A stretch of 64,000 nucleotides of DNA from Bacteroidota bacterium (GTDB lineage Bacteria > Bacteroidota > Bacteroidia > B-17B0 > Aurantibacillaceae), in contig JAQZBQ010000002.1 of the NCBI GenBank assembly GCA_029237825.1, positions 62,001 through 126,000 of the forward strand, read 5' to 3'. Positions 9,849 through 18,799 of this stretch are shown here, one piece after another; position 1 is the stretch's first letter, and each line of letters starts with the position of its first letter. A program made the position numbers and the translations under genes. The notes under the pieces were generated by a model that made no database searches, was not told the DNA's origin, and saw only the letters and a program-made list of their open reading frames with translations.

Positions 9849-10262
9849 TTACAGATCCATTTTTTGCAGCATTTCCATCTTATAATGCATATCCAACGAA
9901 TAGGACATTGTAGCGTGTTGTTTAAGGAAGGAATAAAGGATCAGACTCTTTTTAAAACAATTATTCGCTTTCGTTTCAATCTCATTAATTGACGAATAGT
10001 ATATGCCTTTTTCGTAGACCAAATCAGCAAGCATTTTTAATTGATCATCCGATAATTTTTTTTCTTCAGTAAGAATTTCAATAAGTTTTTGGTTTTCAGT
10101 TGATTCAACAAAGTTAATCTCCGTTGGTGTATATTTCTTTACCGATTCACTTATCAGTTCCGACATCTCCGGGAACTTACCTTCCTTTTTTAATCCAAAA
10201 AGCGAGCCAAGTACTTTTCCAAACTCTTCAAACTGTTTTATCAGATAATCACGCTTAAACAT
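9849..10262 (-). CDS. Small helical protein of unknown function
   Basis: 137 residues, predicted all-helical, charged, without signal peptide or membrane segment. The start (MFKRDYLIKQFEEFG) resembles a family of small uncharacterised proteins (DUF6483-like), but I cannot confirm this by eye. It overlaps the end of coaE by 8 nt, so it is the last gene of the leucine dehydrogenase-nusB-yajC-coaE cluster and is probably translationally coupled to coaE. Confidence 0.6.
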   Translation of the reverse strand: MFKRDYLIKQFEEFGKVLGSLFGLKKEGKFPEMSELISESVKKYTPTEINFVESTENQKLIEILTEEKKLSDDQLKMLADLVYEKGIYYSSINEIETKANNCFKKSLILYSFLKQHATMSYSLDMHYKMEMLQKMDL

Positions 10263-10839
10263 GTTTATTCAATTGCGTTATTAATTGAGTTGCTTGTTGG
10301 ATTAACGAATGACAATTGTCGTTCACAATTACGTAATCCGCTAACGGAATTTTCTTTTCATCCGGCCATTGTGCCGCTATACGCTTTATAATTTCTTCCC
10401 GTTGTAATGAATTGCGTTTCATGACCCTTTCAATTTTAATTTCGAGGGTTGAAGTAACCAGTATCGTAAAATCAAGTTCTTTAAATAGGCCGGTTTCAAA
10501 TAAAAGTGCGCTCTCTTTTATGAGTAAGGTATGATCAGGATATGATTGAATGAATTGATTGAAATCCTGCTTTACCGCGGGATGTAAAATATTATTAAGC
10601 TGGTTTAATAGTGCGTTGTCGGAAAATACTTTATCGGCAACATATTTTCTGTTAAGTTCATTGGAACTTAAGTACGCATTTTCACCCAGCAGCTTTATGA
10701 TTTCAAGTTTTACCGACGAATTTAAATATAACTGTTTGGCTCTTTCGTCGGAGTTGTATACAACGGCACCCATAGTTTCCAACAGTTTTGCTACAGTCGA
10801 TTTTCCGCTGCCAATTCCTCCTGTTAGCCCTATTATCAT
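10255..10839 (-). CDS. coaE: Dephospho-CoA kinase
   Basis: Last step of CoA biosynthesis: ATP-dependent phosphorylation of the 3'-hydroxyl of dephospho-CoA. 194 residues with the P-loop GLTGGIGSGKST at residues 4-15, the VYNSDERAK substrate segment, the VKQDF helix and the RxxxQWPDEKK region. Start ATG overlaps the ybbR stop by one base (TAATG), indicating coupled translation. Confidence 0.96.
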   Translation of the reverse strand: MIIGLTGGIGSGKSTVAKLLETMGAVVYNSDERAKQLYLNSSVKLEIIKLLGENAYLSSNELNRKYVADKVFSDNALLNQLNNILHPAVKQDFNQFIQSYPDHTLLIKESALLFETGLFKELDFTILVTSTLEIKIERVMKRNSLQREEIIKRIAAQWPDEKKIPLADYVIVNDNCHSLIQQATQLITQLNKHV

Positions 10840-11804
10840 TATTTGTAGATTAAATAGGAAATCGTTGCCGGATCTATTTTTTTGATTTTCACCTCGGAAG
10901 GCGACCTTATAATGGCAACCTGAAGTGTTTGTTGTTTTTCCCGTATGTGATCGTAATTCACAATTGCTTTAAAAGAATTTGAGCTTATATTTTCATAGTC
11001 TTTCATCGCCACCAGGTATTTTACAGTAACAAAACCAGGAAGCAATTTTATGGTCTCTCTTCCGGTGTTATTCATAATTGTAATGGGAACCTGGATAGTA
11101 GATTCAGTTAGTTTATCTACTTCAAAACTTAACTGCACATCTTTTGCACTGTAACTTATTGTGGAAAACGGTTTCTTTAAGGGAATTGGCGATGAATAGT
11201 TCTGGTGGATGTCTTTTAAATTTAAAAAATAGGTGTAAACTGTATCCATTTTCTTGAGATCCATGCTATCACCAGTTACCGTAATATAAGCAGGAACGAT
11301 GACAGGTTTTGAAATCATGGAGTACCCTGGGAGACAGGTGACCTTGAGGTTTGCTTTTACAGGCAGTAATTTTGAATTCCCTTTTCCGACAGAAAAAAAT
11401 AAGGTATCGGGACGAATTTTAATGATATCCACGTCGAAATTTAAAACACTTTTCAAATTAAAATTTCCATTGCTAATGGAATAGGCCTGAGATTTCGCGT
11501 TCGTTTTAAGAAGGTTAAAATCTATTACTACTTTTTCGGTAATTTTTTTAAGTGAGATAAAAACCAATTTCAAACCATTAGTTTTTATCTCAACATCAAG
11601 TGTTTCTGGTAATTCACCTACAATCAGCTTGTTTGTAGGCAGGTTTAAAAATGTTACCGGAACTTTAAGATTGTATTTATAGTTTCTATTTAACGCATGC
11701 ACCACCCATAAAAGTGCTGCGATGCCTAAACAGATTAAAAATGTGATTACTTTTTTGCTAATGAGCAAGCGCCTAATGCGTGTAATGGCATTTGACGACC
11801 TCAT
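10839..11804 (-). CDS. YbbR-like domain protein
   Basis: 321 residues. One N-terminal membrane helix (about 18-36, VITFLICLGIAALLW) anchors a long extracytoplasmic region built of YbbR-type beta repeats, with the typical opening LKVPVTFLNLP. Role undefined in Bacteroidota; in Firmicutes CdaR, a YbbR protein, regulates c-di-AMP synthase, but no cdaA gene lies here. It sits between yajC (4-nt gap) and coaE. Confidence 0.85.
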   Translation of the reverse strand: MRSSNAITRIRRLLISKKVITFLICLGIAALLWVVHALNRNYKYNLKVPVTFLNLPTNKLIVGELPETLDVEIKTNGLKLVFISLKKITEKVVIDFNLLKTNAKSQAYSISNGNFNLKSVLNFDVDIIKIRPDTLFFSVGKGNSKLLPVKANLKVTCLPGYSMISKPVIVPAYITVTGDSMDLKKMDTVYTYFLNLKDIHQNYSSPIPLKKPFSTISYSAKDVQLSFEVDKLTESTIQVPITIMNNTGRETIKLLPGFVTVKYLVAMKDYENISSNSFKAIVNYDHIREKQQTLQVAIIRSPSEVKIKKIDPATISYLIYK

Positions 11805-11808
11805 TATA

Positions 11809-12132
11809 TTAAGAAGCTTGATTTAAAGTAGACGTTGCATCCTGAGATACTGCATTTTTTGAAATCTTCATTTTAGATCCGTCTTCTACAGCAATAATGA
11901 TTGTGCCATCATCATTCATCTTACTAATTGTTCCATAAATGCCACCGATCGTAAGGATTTTATCATTTACTTTTAAAGATTCAATGTATTTTTTTGTCTC
12001 TTTTGCTTTTTTCATTTGAGGGCGAATCATGAAAAAATAAAAAACGATTACGATTAAAACTAATGGAATTATCTGTGTGATTGGATTTCCACCCTGCGTG
12101 TTGCCTGCCATTAAAATTACTAAGTTGTTCAT
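11809..12132 (-). CDS. yajC: Preprotein translocase subunit YajC
   Basis: Accessory subunit of the SecDF-YajC complex in the inner membrane. 107 residues with one N-terminal helix (QIIPLVLIVIVFYFFMIRPQ) followed by the family signature RPQMKKAKE and a soluble domain with KVNDKILTIGGIYGTI. An alternative start at MAGNTQ would give the more usual N-terminus. Confidence 0.93.
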   Translation of the reverse strand: MNNLVILMAGNTQGGNPITQIIPLVLIVIVFYFFMIRPQMKKAKETKKYIESLKVNDKILTIGGIYGTISKMNDDGTIIIAVEDGSKMKISKNAVSQDATSTLNQAS

Positions 12133-12165
12133 GTTGTGTGTATAGATTTTGTTTTGGTTTAATTT

Positions 12166-12645
12166 TTAATGTGCTGTTGGCAATTCATTAGGGTTTGCGC
12201 TTGTTGGCACAATGATGTTTGCCTTAATATAGATGATGCGCGTGCTTGGTTCACAGTTCGTAACAACTGTCACCGACTTCTCAACAATTCCCGACTTTCC
12301 TTCGCTCGCAAATACCACATTTATATTTCCTTCCTGTCCAGGTAAAATTGGTTTTTTTGGGTATTCCGGTATCGTACAACCGCAACTTCCACTCGCTGAG
12401 GATATGATCAGGTTAGCACTCCCTGCGTTTTTAAACTTAAAATTATAACTTACTTTTTCTCCTTGCGTAATTCGTCCAAAATCATGCGTTTCTTCTTCAA
12501 ATTTAATTTCCGGAAGACTTGAATTAGAATTTCCATCTGCCGATTTTGTATTCATTACGTCGCTCGTAGAGATATCCGTGCGTTGTTCTTTACAGGAAGA
12601 TGTAAGGATAATCAGGCTTAAAGCTATAACGGATAAGACTCTCAT
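12166..12645 (-). CDS. DUF1573 lipoprotein
   Basis: 159 residues. Signal peptide with lipobox LTSSC, then one DUF1573 immunoglobulin-like domain (EETHDFGRITQGEKVSYNFKF ... GCTIPEYPKKPILPGQEG). DUF1573 proteins are abundant in Bacteroidota and often lie beside yajC, as here; the function is unknown. A good promoter lies directly upstream, so it probably starts a transcript running through yajC, ybbR and coaE. Confidence 0.88.
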   Translation of the reverse strand: MRVLSVIALSLIILTSSCKEQRTDISTSDVMNTKSADGNSNSSLPEIKFEEETHDFGRITQGEKVSYNFKFKNAGSANLIISSASGSCGCTIPEYPKKPILPGQEGNINVVFASEGKSGIVEKSVTVVTNCEPSTRIIYIKANIIVPTSANPNELPTAH

Positions 12646-12661
12646 AATAAAATGTTGCAGG

Positions 12662-12690
12662 CAAATTTAGGATTTTAAACCAATTTTCAA
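12662..12690 (-). promoter_or_regulatory. Candidate promoter of the DUF1573-yajC-ybbR-coaE unit
   Basis: The minus strand reads TTG, 18 nt, then TAAATTTG, a full match to the -7 consensus TAnnTTTG with spacing one short of 19. It ends 16 nt before the DUF1573 ATG. Confidence 0.6.
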
Positions 12691-12747
12691 TAGATAAAAA
12701 ATTATAAAAAAATAACAAAAAAATGAACCTAAGCCGACGTTCCCATT

Positions 12748-13314
12748 TTAGCTATTCAACCAATTATGCATGAGCACTTCGCCATATTGCGACAAAATGG
12801 ATTCGGGATGAAATTGAACACCGCAAACCCGGTCTTTATAATGTCGGCCGGCCATAATATTTCCATTCTCATCTTCTGCGATAACATGTAATTCTTTTGG
12901 TAAACAGTCTTTATCAATTACCCAGGAATGGTATCTTCCAACGTTAAAAGATTCCGGACAGTTTTTAAAAAGAGGGTCGGATTGTAAAACGCGGATTGGA
13001 GTTGCTAAACCATGATAAACTTTTTTTAAATTTTTAAGGCTACCTCCATAGTGTTCACCAATAGCCTGGAATCCCAAACATACTCCAAAAATATCTTTGG
13101 AAGTGCTGTATTGTTTTAGAAGGTCAGGCATGATACCAGCGTCTTTAGGTAGACCCGGCCCGGGTGATAACACAATTTTATCAAAATTATTTGCTTCATC
13201 AAGTGAAATTTTATCATTGAGATACACACTCACTGATGCATCACTTACTTTTTCAATGAGATGAACGAGGTTGTAGGTGAAACTGTCATAATTATCAAGA
13301 ATTAAAATTTTCAC
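12748..13314 (-). CDS. pabA: Aminodeoxychorismate/anthranilate synthase glutaminase subunit
   Basis: Class I glutamine amidotransferase that feeds ammonia to PabB or TrpE. The catalytic triad is visible: Cys in FGVCLGFQAIG, and His and Glu in GVQFHPES; the oxyanion segment SPGPGLPKDAG is also present. The GTG at 13314 gives the family-typical start VKILILDNYDSF; an in-frame TTG at 13323 would add three residues. No pabB, trpE or other trp gene is nearby, so the partner must be elsewhere and PabA and TrpG cannot be told apart. It lies between nusB and DUF1573 in an otherwise typical cluster. Confidence 0.92.
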   Translation of the reverse strand: MKILILDNYDSFTYNLVHLIEKVSDASVSVYLNDKISLDEANNFDKIVLSPGPGLPKDAGIMPDLLKQYSTSKDIFGVCLGFQAIGEHYGGSLKNLKKVYHGLATPIRVLQSDPLFKNCPESFNVGRYHSWVIDKDCLPKELHVIAEDENGNIMAGRHYKDRVCGVQFHPESILSQYGEVLMHNWLNS

Positions 13315-13363
13315 GTCTATCAATCATCAAATTAAATGTATGAATTCAGATTGGCATCTTATT

Positions 13364-14305
13364 CTAATTTCCTTCCATTAAACCGCGTCCTGTTTTCTGA
13401 ATTTTATTATCCCTTTTCAGATCGGCAATAATTTTATCAAGAACACCATTAATGAAGGTTTTGCTATTAGGTGTGCTATATTCCTTCGAGATATCAATGT
13501 ATTCATTTAATGAAACTTTCACAGGAACGTTGCTAACATGCAAAAATTCCGCTAAAGCCATTTTCATTAATAAAATATCCATTGATGCAATGCGTTCCAG
13601 TTCCCAGTTTTTCGTTTTTTGATCAATTAATTTGTCGAATTCCTTATCACCGGCAATTGTCTTCCTGAAAAGCGTTGAAATAAATTGTTGATCATCCTCT
13701 TTATCTTTATAGAGTGGAACCAGTTTTAAAGTGCCTGAAAAATTCTCGAAAGTTTTGGAAACCATTGAGAAAGCACCATAAGTGTCATCTGCCCAATGGA
13801 TATTCTTTTCCTCAAATAAATGGTTTAATAACTCATGTTCGTAAAGAAAATCAGTGGCAACGGAAATTAAAAACAATTTATCTTCCTTTGCTGAGGGATT
13901 TGGTGAAGCCATATAAGTTTTATATAGCTCGGTTGCACGAAGCTCAGCGTATAGTTTTCGAACAAGATCAAAATCATTTTGCCACGAAATTTTACGGTTG
14001 GCAATTTCTCTTTTTAAATCTTCATTGTTTACGAGTGCTACCAACACAGTATTTTCGATAAAACGAAGATTCGGTTCAAGGTCTTCTTTACTTGGGAGAC
14101 GTTTATTTTTGTTTTCTTCGGTTACCAGCAAAGCAGTGTGATGAATGTCGGTAAACAGCACAAGAACGGTAATGTACAAATCATAAATTTTATCCAAACT
14201 CTTAAACAATTCTTTTTCATAAAAACCAATATCAGCCTTTTCATTCTGAAAATAGGAATAAAGGGTTTGCATTGTTTTTATTCGAAGATAGCGTCTGTTT
14301 AACAT
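13364..14305 (-). CDS. nusB: Transcription antitermination factor NusB
   Basis: RNA-binding antitermination factor for rRNA operons. At 313 residues it is about twice the length of E. coli NusB: the last ~140 residues form the NusB fold (LERIASMDILLMKMALAEFL, VSLNEYIDISKEYS, FINGVLDKI), preceded by a long helical N-terminal extension that is usual in Bacteroidota. It starts with MLNRRYLRIKTMQTLYSYF, matching the NusB N-terminal helix. Confidence 0.93.
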   Translation of the reverse strand: MLNRRYLRIKTMQTLYSYFQNEKADIGFYEKELFKSLDKIYDLYITVLVLFTDIHHTALLVTEENKNKRLPSKEDLEPNLRFIENTVLVALVNNEDLKREIANRKISWQNDFDLVRKLYAELRATELYKTYMASPNPSAKEDKLFLISVATDFLYEHELLNHLFEEKNIHWADDTYGAFSMVSKTFENFSGTLKLVPLYKDKEDDQQFISTLFRKTIAGDKEFDKLIDQKTKNWELERIASMDILLMKMALAEFLHVSNVPVKVSLNEYIDISKEYSTPNSKTFINGVLDKIIADLKRDNKIQKTGRGLMEGN

Positions 14306-14392
14306 AAAGAACGATTTTTAGTATTGATTAGGACAGTAATTTATTTGAACTTCAAAAAAGAATTGAGCGTTGTTTTTAGTAGAAAAAAGCGG

Positions 14393-15496
14393 TTAAAGTA
14401 CGGCATTAATTTTTGCGATGCTTTCGATACGCTGTTCGGCAATTTTATTAGCGGCGGCATACGTAGGTATGTTTTGTGTTTTCGCAGTTTGAATTATGTT
14501 CCAGGTTGTGCCATAAATTTTTTCAGCGTGTGCCATAGCCCTTTCCCGGTTATAACCTTCCAATTCATAATAAACATTTATGATTCCACCAGCATTTACA
14601 ACGAAATCAGGAGCATAAAGTATACCTTTCGACATGACTAACTCTCCGTGTTTTTTTTCGTCCGCTAATTGGTTATTAGCAGCGCCGCATATCACGCGGC
14701 ATTTTAATTTTGACAGAGTTTCATCATTTACCGTTGCACCTAATGCACATGGTGCATAAATATCGATGTCCAAGTCAAACATTTTATCAGCAGGCACAAA
14801 TTCTGCATTATATTTTTCAACCGCATTTTTGATACGATCTTCATTAATATCATATACATACACTTTAGCGCCTTCCTTGCTGATGTATTCAACCAAATGC
14901 ATCCCTACATTTCCAATTCCCTGCACAAAAATTTTCTTCCCTTCTAGGCTATCGATTCCAAACGCTTCTTTTGCACTCGCTTTCATACTCACGTATACAC
15001 CATAAGCGGTTACAGGAGAAGGATCCCCGCTTCCTCCCATATTTTCAGGCAAACCACTAACGTAATCCGTTTCCATTTTAATAATTTCCATGTCACGGCT
15101 ATTCATCGCTACATCTTCCGCGGTAATGTATTTACCTCCAAGGCTGTTTACAAATTTGCCGAACCGGCGAAGCAGGGCTTCAGATTTTACTTTAGCGGCA
15201 TCACCGATAATAACTGCTTTTCCTCCTCCTAAGTTTAGTCCGGCAACGGATGATTTATAGGTCATACCTCTTGAAAGACGTAGCACATCAGTTAACGCTT
15301 CCATTTCATTGGTATAATTCCACATACGCGTGCCGCCTAACGATGGTCCTAAAACCGTATTGTGAATGGCAATAATGGCTTTTAACCCAGTGGCATTATC
15401 ATTACAAAATAAAAGCTGCTCATGATTGTTCACGAGCATTTGTCCGATCACCGGATTTTGTGCTAAAGTCGAGTTTTTTATTTCTTTTACTTCCAT
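14393..15496 (-). CDS. Leucine dehydrogenase (Glu/Leu/Phe/Val dehydrogenase family)
   Basis: NAD-dependent oxidative deamination of branched-chain amino acids to 2-oxo acids. 367 residues, the length expected for leucine rather than glutamate dehydrogenase (~450). Visible: LGGTRMWNY, a substrate-binding lysine in MTYKSSVAGLNLGGGK and the catalytic lysine in GGGK, TAEDV, GGSGDPSPVTAYG, and the Rossmann motif QGIGNVGMHL. First gene of the leftward nusB cluster, 87 nt upstream of nusB. Valine or phenylalanine activity cannot be excluded. Confidence 0.93.
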   Translation of the reverse strand: MEVKEIKNSTLAQNPVIGQMLVNNHEQLLFCNDNATGLKAIIAIHNTVLGPSLGGTRMWNYTNEMEALTDVLRLSRGMTYKSSVAGLNLGGGKAVIIGDAAKVKSEALLRRFGKFVNSLGGKYITAEDVAMNSRDMEIIKMETDYVSGLPENMGGSGDPSPVTAYGVYVSMKASAKEAFGIDSLEGKKIFVQGIGNVGMHLVEYISKEGAKVYVYDINEDRIKNAVEKYNAEFVPADKMFDLDIDIYAPCALGATVNDETLSKLKCRVICGAANNQLADEKKHGELVMSKGILYAPDFVVNAGGIINVYYELEGYNRERAMAHAEKIYGTTWNIIQTAKTQNIPTYAAANKIAEQRIESIAKINAVL

Positions 15497-15574
15497 AAAA
15501 AGGAGGGGATTTAATTGGCCGCTAATTTAGTGTTTTTATATGGATTTAGCGTTTTAATTTGGAGAGAAATTGGA

Positions 15575-16729
15575 ATGCAATCCTTAAATTTGGCCCTTAT
15601 TTTGGTAAAATCCCTTAAATATTTATTGCTGTTATTGCCGCTATTTAATGTAGCCCAAAATAGTTTTACTGGCAGTAAAGATTTTTATATTAAAGTTGCT
15701 CCTACCTATGGTTTTGTCTTTGAACATAAAAGCACAATCGGAAACCTTGTAAAAGGGTATATCCCGGGCATTGAAGTAGATTTCGTTAAGCCTACATCGG
15801 GTAATAAACGCTGGCACCGGGAGAACAATTTCCCTGAGGTTGGGATTTCATTTAACTTTATTGATTTTGCGAATCCTAAACAGTTAGGATATTGTTATGC
15901 GCTTTCGCCGTATGTTGAAATCCCTTTAAATAAAAAGGTACGCGCCATACGCCCGATTCTTAGAATTTGTTGGGGCGTTTCATATGTCACTAAAAAATTT
16001 GATATTGATCACAATCCTAAAAACATAGCAATTGCCAGTCATTTGAACACCTTTGTTCAATGGAAAGTTTTATGGCATGTAAAAATGAGTGAAAAACTGC
16101 GTTTAGAACCGGGATTGTCTTTTGCCCATGCTTCCAACGGACGGTCTCAGGTTCCTAATTTGGGCTTAAATGTAGTCTCTCTGAATCTCGGATTAACTTA
16201 CAAATTTAATGGGGAGGTGAATAAATCTGAATTAATCGACTCGTCCCACACATGGCCTTCCAGGCACGAAGTTTTAATTTGGGATGCCGTTGGGTTTAAT
16301 GAACACGAACCGCCGGGAGGACCAAAATATTTTGCAAACACATTTGGCGCGAATTATTATTACAATGTGAGAAACACCCACAAATGGGGCGCGGGTGCGG
16401 ATGTTTGTTATGATACCCAAAATGCTTACCACCTTGAAACTTCCGGAAATCCCGCTAATAGCTGGACTGATGTAATGCAACTGGGAATAAAAGCTTGTTA
16501 TGCCTATAACATCGGAAGAATCAGTTTGCCTATTGAAATGGGCTACTATGCCATTTCCAAACCCAAGGAAGATGGGCCAATTTTTCACCGAATCGGCATC
16601 CGTTATTTCTGTAGAAATGGTTTAATGATTAATTTCACCATGAAGTCACATTGGGCGGTGGCGGCACATTTCGATTACGGGTTAGGTTACCGGTTCAATA
16701 TTAAAAAGAAGAAGGCTCATGCGTTGTAA
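15575..16729 (+). CDS. Acyloxyacyl hydrolase / PagL-like outer-membrane protein
   Basis: Predicted outer-membrane beta-barrel of the lipid A 3-O-deacylase (PagL) family. After a signal peptide it has alternating strands and the signature FAHASNGRSQVPNLGLN, which contains the H-x-S catalytic pair and the PNxG segment of the family. It is longer (384 residues) than PagL (~150), so the C-terminal half is extra barrel or a second domain. I chose ATG 15575; an in-frame TTG at 15515 is preceded by AGGAGG, but such signals are rarely used in this phylum and the longer N-terminus looks less like a signal peptide. Overlaps the next gene by 11 nt. Confidence 0.75.
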   Translation: MQSLNLALILVKSLKYLLLLLPLFNVAQNSFTGSKDFYIKVAPTYGFVFEHKSTIGNLVKGYIPGIEVDFVKPTSGNKRWHRENNFPEVGISFNFIDFANPKQLGYCYALSPYVEIPLNKKVRAIRPILRICWGVSYVTKKFDIDHNPKNIAIASHLNTFVQWKVLWHVKMSEKLRLEPGLSFAHASNGRSQVPNLGLNVVSLNLGLTYKFNGEVNKSELIDSSHTWPSRHEVLIWDAVGFNEHEPPGGPKYFANTFGANYYYNVRNTHKWGAGADVCYDTQNAYHLETSGNPANSWTDVMQLGIKACYAYNIGRISLPIEMGYYAISKPKEDGPIFHRIGIRYFCRNGLMINFTMKSHWAVAAHFDYGLGYRFNIKKKKAHAL

Positions 16730-17459
16730 AATTTGGTGTGTCATACTCTTTGTGATGTTTCTTTTTCATTCCTGCAAAAAGGAAAGCATGTGTGATTGCG
16801 TGAAATCAACCGGACCAACAAACGTAATTTATCATGCGAAAGAGAATTTTAATTGCATTTTCATCAGGGATAAAATGGATTTATACCTTACTCAAGGACC
16901 ACAGTTTGAAATAAAAGTGGAGGCGGGCGAAAACCTTCAGCGTTTAATCAAAACTGAGCTTGATGGAGAAACATTAAAGGTTTTCAATAACAACCGCTGC
17001 AATTGGGTGCGTGGTTACGATCGAAAAATACGCATTTACATTACTGCGCCCTATTTTAAATACATTCAAAATGCCGGTTTGGGTACAATTGAAACCACCA
17101 ATACGATAATACAGGATGAAATTAAATTGAGGACTGAAAATTCAGGCGATTTACGATTATATATGGATGTTCACAAGATTGTTGCGAGTGCACATGGAAA
17201 CGGTGATATGTACCTCGCAGGCACAACTGATATATTTGAACACGACTATACAGGTACTAATTACTTGTATGCCACCGCGCTTTCTATTTCTTCCTATGCC
17301 TATCTTCATAGTGTATCGATTGGACATGCGTATATCAATGCACCCGAAAACGGCCTGATGGATGTGGTAATTGACCGATCCGGTGACGTGCATTATAAAG
17401 GTAATCCTGCAACTATCCGCTTAACAAAAAATGGGAAGGGTAATTTGATTAAAAATTAA
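16719..17459 (+). CDS. GIN/DUF2807 domain lipoprotein
   Basis: 246 residues with a short signal peptide and lipobox FHSC. The rest is a single right-handed beta-helix-like DUF2807 (putative auto-transporter adhesin, head GIN) domain with repeating patterns such as ENFNCIFIRDKMDLYLTQG and SGDLRLYMD. Common and uncharacterised in Bacteroidota. Translationally coupled to the PagL-like gene. Confidence 0.85.
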   Translation: MRCKIWCVILFVMFLFHSCKKESMCDCVKSTGPTNVIYHAKENFNCIFIRDKMDLYLTQGPQFEIKVEAGENLQRLIKTELDGETLKVFNNNRCNWVRGYDRKIRIYITAPYFKYIQNAGLGTIETTNTIIQDEIKLRTENSGDLRLYMDVHKIVASAHGNGDMYLAGTTDIFEHDYTGTNYLYATALSISSYAYLHSVSIGHAYINAPENGLMDVVIDRSGDVHYKGNPATIRLTKNGKGNLIKN

Positions 17460-17500
17460 CTTCTTAATACTAAATTGCTTTATCTTTCGTTTAGGGAATA

Positions 17501-18799
17501 TTGAAGAATATAATTTCTATACTGTTTTTTATTATATGCGTTGCCCGGGGAGTGGCTATTGCTCAGGATGATTATGTGAATGATGGACAAATGCGGTATG
17601 AAGACTGGACATACAAACCCTATATAAAAACAGTGCAGCTGCATGAATCGTCCTTTGATGCAAATCCGGCAATTTTACAGTTTCAGGGAGATGAACAACT
17701 GGAACTTAGTTTTGATGATTTGGAAGGGGACCGGAAAGATTACGCGATTAGTTTTGTGCATTGCGATGCCAACTGGAACCCGTCTAATTTGGTAAGCGCC
17801 GAATACATGACAGGTTTTTTTGAAGCCAATATTTTGAATTTTAATTTCTCTACCAATACCATTCAAAAATTTACGCATTACTCCATTCTTTTTCCTCAGG
17901 CGAATATGCAATTTTCAAAATCGGGAAATTACATTGTATTTGTATACGAGGATAATGATAAAGAGAAACTGGTTATAACAAAACGTTTTATGATCTATGA
18001 GAATAAAGTGAATGTAGTTTCTACTGTCCGTCAGGCGATTGGCAATGACGAACAGTATGAAAAGCAACACATCGATTTTAGTGTGATAAACGGACAATAT
18101 GAATTAACAAATCCGTTCACCGATATGCATGTTATTATTACTCAAAATAACCGCTGGGACAACGCGGTAAATAACATTAAGCCAACTTTTGTGGAACCGC
18201 GGCAATTAACCTATTCTTTAGATTCCAAATCGACTTTTAACGGCGGTAACGAATTTCGGTTTTTTGACACGCGCTCGTTACGAACTTATACGGAACGGGT
18301 TGCGGGAATTAGACGGGATAGTACTTATAAATATCATATAGAATTGAAGACCGATGAACTGCGGACTTTTAAAAGCTATTCGTTCTATAATGATCTTAAT
18401 GGTGGTTTTATCATTAAGAACAGAGATATGGTTGGCAATCCGGATTTAGAATCTGACTACGCATGGGTACACTTTTTTTTACCGTATGATAACGCGCAAG
18501 GAGCAGGAAATTTTTACGTTTTAGGTAAACTTACAGAATGGAGACTAAATAAATCGAACCGAATGACCTACAACTATAAAAAAATGGGTTATGAATGTGC
18601 TATGTATATTAAGCAGGGATATTATAATTATACGTATGTGTACTTAAAAGACGATAAAAAAGGTGGTGATGAAACTTTTACGGAAGGAAACCATTGGGAG
18701 ACGGAAAATGATTATACCATCTATGTGTACCACCGTCAGCGAGGCACCTATTATGACCAATTGGTTGCGGTAAAAAGATTTAATTCCTTAAGAAGGTAA
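17501..18799 (+). CDS. Type IX secretion plug-family protein (DUF5103)
   Basis: 432 residues: signal peptide (MKNIISILFFIICVARGVAIAQ) followed by the DUF5103 / T9SS plug first domain, with conserved stretches DGQMRYEDWTYKPYIKTVQL, ISFVHCDANWNPS and EFRFFDTRSLRTYTERV. In Flavobacterium the Plug protein closes the periplasmic end of the SprA translocon, so this product probably serves the same T9SS that exports the cargo proteins in this window. The start is TTG; no ATG fits the signal peptide. Its stop abuts the stop of convergent mgtE. Confidence 0.82.
   Translation: MKNIISILFFIICVARGVAIAQDDYVNDGQMRYEDWTYKPYIKTVQLHESSFDANPAILQFQGDEQLELSFDDLEGDRKDYAISFVHCDANWNPSNLVSAEYMTGFFEANILNFNFSTNTIQKFTHYSILFPQANMQFSKSGNYIVFVYEDNDKEKLVITKRFMIYENKVNVVSTVRQAIGNDEQYEKQHIDFSVINGQYELTNPFTDMHVIITQNNRWDNAVNNIKPTFVEPRQLTYSLDSKSTFNGGNEFRFFDTRSLRTYTERVAGIRRDSTYKYHIELKTDELRTFKSYSFYNDLNGGFIIKNRDMVGNPDLESDYAWVHFFLPYDNAQGAGNFYVLGKLTEWRLNKSNRMTYNYKKMGYECAMYIKQGYYNYTYVYLKDDKKGGDETFTEGNHWETENDYTIYVYHRQRGTYYDQLVAVKRFNSLRR

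Noticed and set aside
15501-15517. AGGAGG followed by TTG as the start of the PagL-like gene
   Set aside because: It matches a Shine-Dalgarno, but these are rarely used in this phylum; ATG 15575 yields a cleaner signal peptide. Kept as an alternative only.
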